Shown: piece by piece, positions 39,750-58,094 of the stretch | How the letters are laid out: each line of letters opens with the position of its first letter | Position numbering within the stretch: position 1 is the first letter of the stretch | Source: Chaenocephalus aceratus | Taxonomy: Eukaryota > Chordata > Actinopteri > Perciformes > Channichthyidae | Reading direction: 5' to 3' | Assembly: GCA_023974075.1 (NCBI GenBank) | Contig: CM043800.1 | Span: 26,876,952 to 26,940,951, forward strand | DNA length: 64,000 bases | Notes under the pieces: generated by a model | Seen by the model: the letters and a program-made list of their open reading frames with translations, nothing else | Database searches by the model: none | Told to the model about the DNA's origin: nothing | Position numbers and translations under genes: made by a program

Positions 39750-41551
39750 CGTCCCGCATCCCCGTCACCCCCCTCTCCTCCGCTGGTTGGCTCCTGCCCT
39801 CTGCCGCTCCGAGAGCGCTTATAATATTCTGATAAAATTAGGCACGGGTTTCTTCGCTCTTTTAATTGTTCTCTTCTGGCTCTTGGCATTTTTTTTCATT
39901 TGTCTTTAAGATATTATTTCTGTTTGCTTCTTTGTGTTTCACTTTGATTCTATTTTTCTAGCTGAACATGCCTCTGCTGCGTGTGGTGACTGGGATGCTT
40001 TTCACTATGCAAACTAAATCAAGAGCTGCGACATGAAGGGATATTTAAAGATGTTTATTTTAGTTACAATATAAATGTATTGATTCAGGTGCAATTCAGA
40101 AGTCACGTCACCTAGAGATCACATGAGTTTGTATGCTCACTGTCCTCTGGTGGTAATCAGTGGAAATGCAGTCAAATTAATCAAACTGTTCGGTACATTG
40201 TAAGCAATAATTTTCGGTCTGTCTTTTCTCGTTAGGTAATATATGCTTTGATTTGATTTGGTGCTTGAACCAAAGATTTTTAGTTGAACTGTTTCTTTAC
40301 AGGAGAGGAGACAGGTGAATTGTAGCCAATGTTGGGTTTGAAGAGAAGACTCTTCCCAACTCTTTTGAAAGCCATGAGAAAAGATTTGCTTCCATGTTTG
40401 AATGTGTCAGAGCCGTAGAGCTCTGTGTTAAATGCCTGACCAAAAGAGACAAAGTCTGGGTCAAAGAGATCCTTTTGATTATGTTGAAGACTATTCTTCT
40501 TTTTCCAGAGGCCGTGGATATGCAGTCCTCCAATGCACTCATTTGGTTTCCTTGTTGGGGCAAAAAGAACATTGAGATGGCATTCCCTTTTCTGTACTTA
40601 TTTATTATTGTTATTTATTATGGATCTTCTGCTGACACTTTTAAGTGAGACCAAATTCAAGTGTGGCACCCAGAACACAAAGTCTTACAAGAAGATGCAT
40701 TGCGCTTAAGATTTTGAACCAACATCTCCATATCATTTAACGCCTTTTTTATGGGCTGCGTGTCTTCTTTTGGCAAATCTTCCTCGAATGCATTCTTTGC
40801 ACATTAAACCCCGTCAGGTACTGCAATAATACACATTCCATCCTCCGGGGGAGAGAGAAGGGAACAGAGGTTCAAACCTTCCATGTAACTGGAACACAAA
40901 ATAACTTTGCTGTTTAACATTTTGTTGTTTGTGTAACATATATAGTACTGTATAACAGTTCTGACAGATCGGCCTCCGCTGTGTGTAAAGGGGCCATTAT
41001 CCTTTGAGTTAAAACTATCTTCGACCAAAAAAAACCGTTTTTAGTTTCTTCATGCTTTCCCTGGACCAGTACATTCAGGCCTTTTTGAAAGGTTTAATGC
41101 AATCATTAATGGCTTTAAGCGACGGAAGTCTTTTTGTTTCCAATTCTCTCCATGTAGTCAGAATCTGTTGCTGTTCTGACCTTGTGTGCACTATCTGCTC
41201 CTTGTGGTGTAGTAAACCTTTTTTTTTATTTGCACTATGAGATTTAAGAGCTTTAAGCCTGATTGTCTGACCTTCGATATCTTGTCCATTAACTCACTCG
41301 ATACCATTTTAAGATGTAATTGAAATTTTTCTTTAAAACCTGCATACATTGAATATTCTTCCTCCTGCATAATAGTACAGAGTTATAGTCAATATAATAT
41401 ATATTGGGATAAAGTTGCCTTAGATATAATTTTGTTTTGTGCTGCAACTACTCTCAGGAAATCTTGAGCAATGCACTAAGTGATTATACAAAATATAAAA
41501 TGGGAAGACATTGTCTGGTGCTGCAGGGTGATTGACACGCTTCATGTAAAT

Positions 41552-41675
41552 GTAAGGCCAGTAGTTTCAAAATGACATTTTGTATCATGTTATGGTTGAA
41601 AAACCTAATTCATTTAACCTATTGTGAGAAAATAATCGGGAAATAATAGCAATGCCAGTTAACTACTGGCCTTAC
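41552..41675. repeat. Perfect 15-bp inverted repeat around a 94-nt spacer
   Basis: Left arm GTAAGGCCAGTAGTT at 41552-41566, right arm AACTACTGGCCTTAC at 41661-41675. It could be a hairpin in a long 3' UTR or a small MITE-like relic. No target duplication is evident. Confidence 0.7.
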
Positions 41676-41957
41676 TGGAACCAGTCCTACTGGAACGGCA
41701 GTATGACGGTTGGTCCTGTTCATGAAGGGTGTTGGTTGCTCCCTTCATGTGAATGAAAGGGGGTTAACTGATGCCAGCTGTGAAGTGCGCGTTTCTATGT
41801 AAGCTGTTTGTTTTCTCGGCTTCGGTGAAGGGACATGGGGTCCGGTCTTTATAGAGACCCCGCTATCAGGGATACATTTTTGTCTTTCAGTCTTTAGTGG
41901 AACCTTCTCATAGATATTAATTCATTTCCCATCATTTGTTTCAGTTTATGTTAAGAA

Positions 41958-41967
41958 AATAAATAAA
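41958..41967 (+). terminator. Candidate zbtb7b poly(A) signal
   Basis: Overlapping AATAAA motifs followed by a T/G-rich stretch (TTTTGTGTTTTTC) about 20 nt downstream. Assignment to zbtb7b rests on position and strand only. Confidence 0.35.
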
Positions 41968-43114
41968 CATATCTAAGCTTGATCTTTTGTGTTTTTCTTA
42001 TTGATTGATGTTTTAAAAACAACCCTTTAAGGGCTTAGTTAAATGTCTCACTTTAGTCATTTAAGAGTTGTGACAAGTTGGAAATGTGACAGCTGACTTG
42101 TGCTCTCTGGTGGGCAAACAATGTAATGCAAACGTTTTAAATACCTTGAATTTACTTGAGAGTTCTGACATTTCTTGTTTCTCATTGGCCAATATCGCAC
42201 TGTACTCCAAGGATTTGCTAACATTGTAAGTGTATTGTCAAGCTATTATGGTTATCAAGGTATTATGACTCTTTGAAGCAGATTTCCTTTTAAAATATGA
42301 CTTGCATACCTCACTTTAAATTCCAGTCTCCTTTAAAATTAGAATAGTCTTCATTGTTTTTTATAGACCACCTTAAAATACCCATTACTTTTTTTGGACT
42401 GCCCAGTACCAATTCCTTAATCCTAAACACTTACAATTAGAAGGCTTATACTTATCTTTGCCTTTAACAGGAAACTCAGATGATTGAAAATAAATACAAC
42501 TTCGAGAGACATTTTTTACATGTCACAGTACGACAGGCACAGGTGTGAATGATAAAATTAAATATGACTGAATATGATTTAGCTGCTTTAGTGGTTTTGG
42601 TTCCTGTTTCCTGCATGTTGGCTCACTGTCATTGCTTATCAGGACACTTCAATATCCCAGAGCCATCAAAAGAGAAGTAACTCCTGTGCTTTGCTTACAA
42701 TGTAAAAATTGCCTGTTGTTCAATAGCTGAGTCTATGCTGCGTATGAACCGTTGATGCATTTAAACTTTACATTAAATTATCTATTTTACAACACTGTAA
42801 ATCATGCATTACGTCCCTTGATTATAGCGACTCTTTGTGACTTCCGAAACTCACAATTAATCGCACGTTTTGAGTGTGCACATGCATGCACCTGTGAATG
42901 ATCGGCACCATAGACTGTGGATCGGCACCTGCCGCACAGGCATGGGACAGGATGTGACGTAGTTCGTTAATCCTCTTAGTTTAATTAGGCTGAACCAGCA
43001 TTGAGCTTCTGTTAACCGCGGAGGTTTCATAAATCAATTTGAGTGTAAGAGAAGTGGAGACTGTGGAGAGTGATATCAGTCTGAGGTGAGGTGGAGGTGT
43101 TTGTCCCCTGCAGG

Positions 43115-46100
43115 ATGCTGCTGCCTCGGCGGATGCTGTGGGGCGCTGTGATGCGGAATATCACTCCGCGCCTGACCTACAGCACTGCAGCTCAGCAGCA
43201 GGTAGGCCTGCATACATACTGTAATAATGCACACTGCAATACACACACTGTAATACACACAATGCTTACTCACACTTTAATACACTGATAAACTCGGCAC
43301 AATTGTCTACATGCATACGTTCACATACTGGCATGGAATAGTTGAAAGGAGTTTTTAGTCAAAAAAGGATATTATCCAACAAAGATAAACATAATGATAT
43401 CCTTCAAGAAGCCATGTTGGATTAGTTGTTTTAGGGTTTAAATATGTTCATATTGTTTTTTTATGTTAGGAAAACCAATGACAAGCATAGGTGTTTTTAG
43501 TCACCAGTATAAGGGAGGTATATATTTAATTGCATTTAGTTGTTTTAGTACTCTGTGCAATGACAATAAAGTTGAATCTAATCTAGTGCTGTAGAGCCCC
43601 AACAAGAACTAAGAGGAATGTGTTGACAACTAAAATTATACATATCAATATTGATGTGGCCAGGGAAATGAACGTTTGGGTCTCTCTGCTGGAACTGCTA
43701 CCTCTGCGACCCGACCACGGATAAGCGGGAGAAGATGGATGGATGGATGGAATATACATTATATAGTTATATAATTTAACTAATTAAGTAACAACAAAGT
43801 GTTGGTTCAAGCTTCTCTGACAAATAGATGTGATGCTTCTCTTTTTTCTTTTTTTATAATAAACCGAATACCATTAAACGGGTTGACTGTCAAAATATAT
43901 TATTTTAAAAACTCACCTTGGCTTGTGGGAAATTATAACAGAAGTGTTCACAATTATCTGACATTTAAAGACAAAACAAATCATTTTTTAACTTAAAAAC
44001 ATAATTGGTGAATGGATAACTAATTAAAATAATTGTAGTTGCCCCCCTTGAGTGATGGCAGCTATAATTTTCATGCATCCATCATGGCAGCTTATCAATC
44101 ACATCTATTTCCCCTTCTCAGGTGAAGCCAAAAAAGACAACATTTGGCCCTCTGAGTGATGAAGACCGGATATTCAATTCACTTTATATGGCCGGCATGA
44201 CTGGAGGTAAACATATGAAAAGTAAAAATAATTGTATTAACAATAACTCAGAGTGTAAGTATAACAATTGCCCTTTCTTTAACTGCAAATTGTTTTTTCT
44301 TTAGATTAAAAAAAAAAATAAAAGTTTACCAAGTCTTGTGTACCTAACCTGTTCTACACCGCCCCCCGATACCGGGAGGAAAACGCGTCATCTGCAGGAA
44401 ACAGCGTCTGAGGGCATCTTAATATTCAATAAACTATGAATGTTTTATATCCATGTAACGGGAAGAAACTAAAAAAAAAAAAATACAAAGCTAGCGCTCT
44501 GCCTCTGAATTAGCCACGAGCGGAAAAATGCTAACGCATTAATGCACAGAAACTCAGAGAAACGGTTTAAAAACGGCCATTTCCACCCAAATCATCTCAG
44601 AGGTGGAGTTTTTTTTGCTAAACCTCTCTAAAAAGGTCCAAGTCCACAATCCAAGGGTAGTTTTCACTATAAGTAAAAACAAATCTTTTGACGGGCACAT
44701 ATGATTTACAGTTTTTTACTATGTTCAATCTGAATTTTCTTTAAAATAAAAAAACATCTATATTGATTCTGACTTTTCTCCATCCAATTCACAGGTTTAT
44801 CATTACTTTGAGACAAAAGATTATTAATTTTCCCCTTTTAGAAGTGTAGTTATAGTCATTTGTTCTGGAAATGTCATTTCCGAGCCTGAGACCTGAAAAA
44901 CAGGCTCAGTGCTTAACAGGTTAAATATTTATTATCACTATTAATTTATCTCCAGGTATATTACCATTTAGCTGTCTGGGCTTTGAAATGTAAAAAATAA
45001 ACTGCTGATCCATGAAACGGCAGAACATTTTAATAAACAAAACTGTGGGGAAATAAAAAAGAATAACTACTTGTTCATCTCTCTCCCTCTTCCTACCAGA
45101 CTGAATGGCTCAATGAAACGAGGAGACTGGCATAAGACGAAGGAGATCCTACTGAAGGGCACAGACTGGATCCTGAATGAGGTGAAAGTCTCAGGCCTCC
45201 GAGGCAGAGGAGGAGCAGGCTTCCCCACCGGCATGAAGTGGGGCTTCATGAACAAACCCAGCGACGGCAGGTAGGAGAAGAAACAATCCAGATCAGTCAG
45301 AGTGACTGTAGGAGCCACACCAGTAATGACACTCTGGTGATCCATGTTTCCTTCTTTCCTCAGGCCTAAGTACCTGGTGGTGAATGCTGATGAGGGGGAG
45401 CCTGGGACATGTAAAGACCGGGAGATAATGCGTCACGACCCCCACAAGCTGATAGAAGGCTGCCTGATTGCTGGGAGAGCCATGGGGGCCCGCGCTGCGT
45501 ACATCTACATCAGAGGAGAGTTTTACAACGAGTCATCAAATCTACAGGTGAGCTGTTGTGGAAAGGACATTTAGTCCAGTACTGTGTTTAAGAATGGGTA
45601 CTTCAACTTTACTTGAGTGTTTTCTTCTTTTAAACCTTTCTACTTCCACCCCCCTTATGAAAATAAAATGAAGAAACATTTTTTTTATTTACTTTCAATA
45701 ATGTTTGGACGTTTGGTTGAACAAAACCAAAATTGTTCCCTTTTGGCTTTGCTTTATTGTGACGGCATTTGTAACTATTTTCATAATTTGCAATAACAAT
45801 CAAATTCTATAAAACATAATAGTAACAGAAAAAATAGACAATTATCTGTATTTTGTACTTTAACTTTTAACATTTAACTATATTTTCAATATTATACTTG
45901 AATTCTTTTAACATCTTTATTGCAGGATCTTGTAACAGAGTATCCTAAGAGTGTTGTTTATGTGATCTAAATATGTCCTCCACCACTGCAGGTATACAAA
46001 GGCACAGACGGGTGACTCGTCAATCCACGAATGATGTATTGTTTAAATTTGTGTTTTTGTTTCAACTCCTCAAACAGGTGGCTATCAATGAGGCATACAA

Positions 46101-48637
46101 AGCAGGGCTAATGGGGAAGAACGCGTGTGGCTCTGGCTTTGACTTCGATGTGTTTGTGGCACGAGGGGCCGGAGCCTACATCTGCGGGGAGGAGACGGCC
46201 CTCATCGAGTCTCTTGAGGGCAAACAAGGAAAACCCAGACTCAAGCCGCCATTCCCTGCAGACATAGGTGAGGAAGAAGCTCCACAGCCTCCTACATCCA
46301 GTTTCCATATTGGAGTTAATTGCAGTTTAGAGACTGCAAACTCAGGCTATATTGTAGTTACAGTCCTTTTGTGCATGGTTGGATTACGAGATAAAGGGCT
46401 TCTGTGTACTGACTTGGAAAAGGCCCCACCACTTCTCCTACAAAGGAGTAAGACACACAGACTTTATTTTTGTTCAGCCTCTTTTAGTTGTTGTTTTGTG
46501 TCTCTTTGTAGTCAGTACACATCTCCTTCTGATTTTATGTCTCTTTGTGTTACTCTTTAATTGGTTTGGTCTTATTTCTGTCTGTTTGTTGTGCCCTTTC
46601 TGAAAGCCTTTCTGTTTCTCTTTTTGGTTATTTTGTGTCTTTTGAAGGTTGTGTTTTGCCCCGTAACATAGTGTCGAAATGTCTTTATTATATTTAGGCT
46701 CTATTAAGCAATTTTTTGTTGTGATTGTATTAGACTTTTTGTAGTTTTTAATGTTTCTTTAAGGTCAGGTTTAGTCTCTTCCTGGTTGATGGCTTTTTAC
46801 AGGTGAAGGCAAGGGGGTCAATGACACTTTTGGCCCTGGGCGTACCCGGCAGGCCCATTCAGTAATCCATCAATGCTTAAGTGATTGCTTCATCTCTCTC
46901 CTTTAAGGGGTGTTTGGATGCCCGACGACGGTTGCCAACGTCGAGACGGTTGCTGTGGCGCCTGCAATCTGTCGTCGAGGGGGAGCTTGGTTTGCCAGCT
47001 TTGGGAGGGAGAGGAACTCCGGGACGAAGCTGTTCAACATCTCGGGTCACGTGAACACACCATGCACGGTGGAGGAAGAGATGTCTATTCCTCTGAGGGA
47101 GCTCATAGAGAGACACGCAGGTAGGTGTGTATGTGCCTGCCTGCCTGTGTGTGCATGTGTGTGAGTACAGTGGTTTACTTTATCAGAGGTTGACATGACT
47201 TCTTCTCTCTTCTTGTGTGTTTGGTTCAGGAGGGGTGAGGGGCGGCTGGGATAATCTATTAGGAGTGATCCCAGGGGGGTCCTCCACTCCCATCATCCCT
47301 CGCCATGTGTGCAATGATGTATTGATGGATTTTGATGACCTGGTCCGTGCAGAGACAGCACTGGGAACCGCTGCCATCATAGTTATGGATAAATCGGTAA
47401 ACTGATCCCTGAATAACTCACATGACACATGACACTCTAACCCCAGTAACAATCAGTCTGGAAAGATATTCTGAGAAATGTGTTTTTTCCTCCAGACTGA
47501 CGTGATCCGAGCCATCGCACGATTGGTGGAGTTCTACAAACATGAGAGCTGTGGCCAGTGCACCCCCTGCAGAGAGGGTGAGGAAGAGCACAATGGACAA
47601 AAAGTCACCACCATGAAGTTACATTTACTATATAATGCATACCCTCACCTTTATTCTTCTTAGACACAATAGGGCCTCAGTATTGTTTGGGACGTCTTTC
47701 TCTCTGTACACAACACTCAGTGAGAGAAGTGCTTAAAGTCATTATATATAACAGTACCCTACCGGAATCAGATCTCCCTTAACTTTTACAACACATTACT
47801 TGTTAGGTGGGAGAAATACTAAATCTATTTATATTTATGTAAAAATAAACACTACTGTCATTTAAAAATATTATTAGCAAGAAGATTAATACTTGAAGAG
47901 GTATACTGTGGGAAGATGTGACTTTTTAAACAGCCATTTCCATCTTATCATCCCTTGTTTTTTCATTTTCATTGTAATTTCCTTACTTTTTTTGCAAACA
48001 ATAGTATGTCAATTATTATATTACTAAGTGTACTGAAAACTCAATAAATACATTGGGAAATTGAGGGCAGGGCTCAACTATGGTGTTGCATTCACCATTT
48101 GTACTTCTTTAGAAATGAGAATTGCTATATTAAACTAAATGAAACTAATGTGTGAGGAGAAAATTACTGTTATTTCTTTGGTACGTTATTCCTGCCATGT
48201 GTGTATTTGCCATAAATCCAGTATGTGGTTGAAACAATGATTAAAGGTTTCCTCTCTGTCCCGCCCCTCAGGAGTGGACTGGATGGACAGCATGATGTGG
48301 AGGTTTGTTCGAGGAGACGCAGCAGCTTCAGAGATCGATATGATCTGGGAGCTCAGCAAGCAGATCGAGGGGCACACCATCTGTGCCCTGGGGGACGGGG
48401 CGGCGTGGCCCGTGCAGGTAACATCTCTGGAGTGTTTTTATAGCTGTCAGTGAAACAGTGACTAAGGGTACAAGTTCAAACAAGAACCAATTTATATTTT
48501 GACATCTTTATCCCTCTTTACCTTTCCTTTTTCATCTACAGGGTCTGATCCGCCACTTCCGGCCGGTCATGGAGAGCCGCATCGCTCAGCATAACGAGAA
48601 AAACCCTCCGAGAGAGCCAGATATAGAGATGGTTTAA
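43115..48637 (+). CDS. ndufv1: NADH dehydrogenase (ubiquinone) flavoprotein 1, 51-kDa complex I subunit
   Basis: Ten exons: 43115-43201, 44122-44206, 45100-45270, 45364-45547, 46078-46267, 46908-47120, 47230-47396, 47496-47577, 48272-48417, 48542-48637, all with GT-AG junctions. Apart from a 2-nt excess in exon 2 the CDS is 473 codons including stop, close to human NDUFV1. The protein is imported into mitochondria, oxidises NADH and passes electrons through FMN and cluster N3. Visible motifs: a basic presequence ([10 protein letters not shown]), glycine-rich FMN/NADH site [10 protein letters not shown] (about residue 92), [30 protein letters not shown], and the 4Fe-4S ligands ESCGQCTPC plus the Cys of GHTICALG. 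Exon 2 has an extra AT within TATAT (44185-44189) before GRHDW; as written this leads to a stop at the beginning of exon 3. Confidence 0.95.
43202..44121 (+). other. ndufv1 intron 1
   Basis: A GT-AG intron with a retroelement tail at 43661-43751 and, around 43556-43585, an AATAAAGTTGAATC-type LINE 3' end. Confidence 0.7.
43661..43751 (+). mobile_element. Rex3-type retrotransposon 3' tail
   Basis: The sequence ...GCGACCCGACCACGGATAAG... ending in tandem GATG units (43734-43751) matches the 3' end of the fish Rex3 (RTE-clade) retrotransposon, which is known to end in GATG repeats. Only the terminal part is present. Confidence 0.65.
44207..45099 (+). other. ndufv1 intron 2
   Basis: A GT-AG intron. 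Much of it (about 44345-44935) may be a single MITE-like element. Confidence 0.6.
44345..44935. mobile_element. Possible piggyBac-type MITE
   Basis: The left boundary reads CTAACCTGTT and the right boundary AACAGGTTAA, so the outer ends are inverted and one end abuts TTAA, the piggyBac target. Inside the right end there is an AACAGGCTC stretch. The inverted repeat is short and the left TTAA is not perfect, so this is tentative. Confidence 0.35.
45548..46077 (+). other. ndufv1 intron 4
   Basis: An AT-rich GT-AG intron without recognised repeats. Confidence 0.7.
46268..46907 (+). other. ndufv1 intron 5
   Basis: A GT-AG intron, T-rich in its second half; nothing else seen. Confidence 0.7.
47578..48271 (+). 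other. ndufv1 intron 8
   Basis: A GT-AG intron. The small open frames in it are read-through from exon 8 and have no domain. Confidence 0.7.
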
Positions 48638-48968
48638 AACTGTGCAGGTGTCAGTTTCAACTGTCAGTCCTTCATAGCTCTAATAATAGCATTATACAAT
48701 ATAAGTATTGTGGACATTATTTGTAACATTGTTTTAGAAATGAAAATACTTATGTACTGATTTTAAGTTGGACTGCTTAAAATTATTGTTCTTCCACATT
48801 TTAAAGTTCATGTTTTTCATGAAGATAAGGTCTGTTTTTGGTGATTTGCAGCAGGTTTGTCACTTAATCCACTTTTTATTTTGGCAAGCAGACAGATTTT
48901 GGCAGATGGGAGGTGTTGATGATGTGAAAAAAATAGACCTTACAAAGAAAGACAAGCTCAAACACAGC

Positions 48969-48974
48969 AATAAA
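48969..48974 (+). terminator. ndufv1 poly(A) signal
   Basis: AATAAA about 330 nt after the ndufv1 stop codon; another (around 49006) follows. Confidence 0.55.
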
Positions 48975-48979
48975 TTAAG

Positions 48980-48989
48980 TTTATTTATT
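48980..48989 (-). terminator. khdc4 poly(A) signal
   Basis: Overlapping AATAAA motifs on the minus strand (TTTATTTATT on plus), about 535 nt beyond the khdc4 stop codon. Confidence 0.55.
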
Positions 48990-49523
48990 TCATAAAAGCA
49001 TGAAATAAATTAAATAGGTTTACTACATATTAGTCCAATATGATCTGTACAAAATCACCAGAAAAGGAAGAGTTGATGTCACTGACTTCAGGACAGGGAG
49101 TAAGGAAAGGTGGTGACAAAGTACAAAAAGCTGTACTAGGGATAAAAAGAAAAAGTGGTCAGTGATGTGCAACATCATTGCCTTTAGATATTGTTTTGTA
49201 ACAAAGTAACACTTTCCAACACTTCACTTGGCATTGTTTTCCGGACCATTCTATGGCAGAATATCGCTCAGCTGACCATCTATTTACAGCCACAAAATAG
49301 TTTGGATTGTCCTTCCTGCAAGTGTTCATCCTCAAACTATAATGTGCTAAACAAACAGTCCTCCAAAACATTAGAATGCCCATTTAGACCCAAGCACTAA
49401 ATCAATGCTGCAACCAACACATAGGGAGTCATCCCTGTGATGAGTGGAGGAAAAAAGACGGTTTGGGTGAACATCCTGTAAGACTCGGCACAACGCACTG
49501 AGGGAGTTTAGATTCTTCCTGTT

Positions 49524-55973
<6,450 letters not shown>

Positions 55974-56155
55974 CAATATCCTGTCAAGCGGAAAAGTTCT
56001 TCTCAGTGTTCAAATGAAGGTGAAAAACCTATTTTTCTGCACAGTAGTCTGTGCTGGTTGCTAGCATGGATGCAGAGAGAATGTTGCTAACCACCACTGC
56101 TGCGCACTCGCTGTTTCCGCCTCCGGGTAATGTTGTTTTCTAGCAGTAACTCCAC
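55974..56155. promoter_or_regulatory. Bidirectional promoter between khdc4 and a divergent small ORF gene
   Basis: Only 182 bp separate the khdc4 ATG (minus) from an ATG on plus that opens a spliceable ORF. GGAAA/TTTCC ETS-like motifs lie at both sides (AGCGGAAAAG near 55987, GTTTCCGCCTCCGG near 56113). No TATA box is seen, as usual for such promoters. Confidence 0.55.
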
Positions 56156-56857
56156 ATGGAGGCGCCAGATACCAGCACATATTCAAAGAGGGCATCAAAA
56201 AGGTTCAGATGTGGTGCTGCGGCCTCACCTGTCCCACCTTTCATCACTTCCGTGCCACCCTTGGCGAGTTTCCCCAGAGGAGGCATCACAGTTTCCAGTG
56301 GAGAAGACGCCTTGAGCCGAAGGACATGCTTCAGGACATTAGTCAAGGTAGGTGTACTTTATGGAATTACTCAAGTAGTTTGTCTTGTACCATTTGAAAC
56401 ACGTGTCAGGTTTGTGTTTATAAATTGATTTGTGCTGGGACTCCTGACAGATTTGCTTTGTGGGCGTTTGTTATATTAAGGAAAACAACAGTAGAATGCA
56501 TCTAGTTAAATGTTCCTTTATTTTGAATGCACGGTGCCTTTGCATTTTTCAGGTTTTACACAGGGTGAAATTGAACCAATTGGCCTGACATTTACTCAAG
56601 TGCCGAATAATATTTTTAAAAACAATTACACATTGGAAATGGGCCTACATGTAGCCTAATTGTGTAATAACCATGTTGTGCTACTTTATTCTTATACTAC
56701 ATTTCAGAGGATTTCAAATTTGTCTGAGCACTTATAGTTTCTATTTTCTCATTACGCAAATACAAAATGGTTGCATGAAAGGATGCACTACTATACTACG
56801 AATCTAGACAAAGTAGTATAACGTTGAGTATAATTACTAAACATACTTAAACTATAC

Positions 56858-56904
<47 letters not shown>

Positions 56905-57944
56905 CTATAACTCAAAATAACAAATGGGTAAACATGACAAAAATCGAATAGGGCCATGATATTTAAACCTGTTGACCGCATTTTAATTTTACTTGCTTGC
57001 ATTAATTGTCCTATAACCTGCTGGAAACATGGTCACCTCTTTTACAAATGATAACACAAGCTTGTAACCTCTCAAAATGAACTATATTGAGTGTTTTCCA
57101 AGCTGTAAACGTAGTGGTTTAGGTGGAGACAGCCAGGCTACAGGCTATAACCCAACATGTGCAGAGACAGGCCTCAGCATCATGCCGCCCGGGCTGTTCT
57201 GATGTTGGGTTTCTCAAACTAGGTGTTCAGTTACCGACCACCAGGAGCTCAGAGACGCAGCGAGGAGGTGCAGGTTACTGTGGAAGGTGAGCACGCTCTG
57301 TGGGGGCAACATGGATCAATAGATTGAACAAACAGCAGCCCTAGTTGAATTTCTTATGTTCTGTGTTGTAGGGTGATGACAACAGCCTGCGAAACCTTTG
57401 ATTAGAACCGAGGTCTGTCATGTTGACTTACGAGGAAATGGCTTGTATAAAAGGCTCTGTATTGGCTTTGAATCACAACGGTGGCTTTGTTCATGCTCAT
57501 CTATTAGGACTGAAGTTCTTACTTTGATTTCCAAAAGTAATTCATTATTTTGAGTAGAATAATTAAGCTTCTTTTGGGTGAAATTATCTTTTTTAGGGAT
57601 TGAATGTATTGTTTTACTGCAATACTCGCTTTAGAATTTTGGTTGGATACATTATTATTGATAGACAAGAGTTATTAACTTTACTTTTAAATTAATATTT
57701 CCATCACTCTTCAAATGAATGATTGAGCTCTTGATAACAGCACTAAAGAACATTGAGCTTTTCTATATATGTTCAAATTGTAAGTTTTTTATTTATTACA
57801 TACTTACATATCTCCATAGTGCACCCATATGGCTGGCTATAACCTGGGGACATACATATCTCAGTATTCGTATTGGAATTTAACCATATTTCTTTCAGGA
57901 TATATATTCTTTACTGCGTGCACAGAGCTTGTTCTGCAGTGTTG
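56156..57944 (+). CDS. Unrecognised divergent gene, three putative exons (about 100 residues)
   Basis: Putative exons 56156-56347, 57223-57286 and 57899 to a TGA at about 57942-57944. The first begins MEAPDTSTYSKRASKRFRCG and ends at a good donor (AAG|GTAGGT). The second is flanked by CTAG and GAAG|GTGAGC and begins VFSYRPPGAQRRSEE. The third follows TTTCTTTCAG. In the ATG frame the joined reading is open for about 100 codons. An alternative frame starting at 56209 (MWCCGLTCPT) also stays open through all three exons to about 58094, so the coding frame is uncertain and the transcript could be non-coding. I recognise no domain, signal peptide or membrane segment. Confidence 0.35.
56863..56903. 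repeat. (AT)n microsatellite
   Basis: A perfect AT tract in the first intron of the putative divergent gene. Confidence 0.96.
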
Positions 57945-58094
57945 AGTCCTCGGGACGGGAGTCGTCCTCCTCTATGTCACTGTGGTGGGTCAGTTACTGA
58001 GCCACCCGAGCTGGAGGTTCAGCTGGTGCAAAGACAGACAAGAGCATGTTGTGCAACGGGGAACAAAAGCACCCTTTTTATAGCTCTACTATAG

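Larger units (their letters stand above)
39750..43114. other. zbtb7b 3' UTR and intergenic sequence
   Basis: No exon was recognised. An AATAAATAAA signal with a GT-rich stretch after it lies near 41958-41990 and may end the zbtb7b transcript. A perfect 15-bp inverted repeat lies at 41552-41566 / 41661-41675. The ndufv1 promoter must lie just before 43115, but no clear core element was seen. Confidence 0.5.
48638..49523. other. Tail-to-tail 3' UTRs of ndufv1 (+) and khdc4 (-)
   Basis: No gene lies between the two stop codons (885 nt apart). The poly(A) signals of both strands cluster at 48969-49015. Confidence 0.7.
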
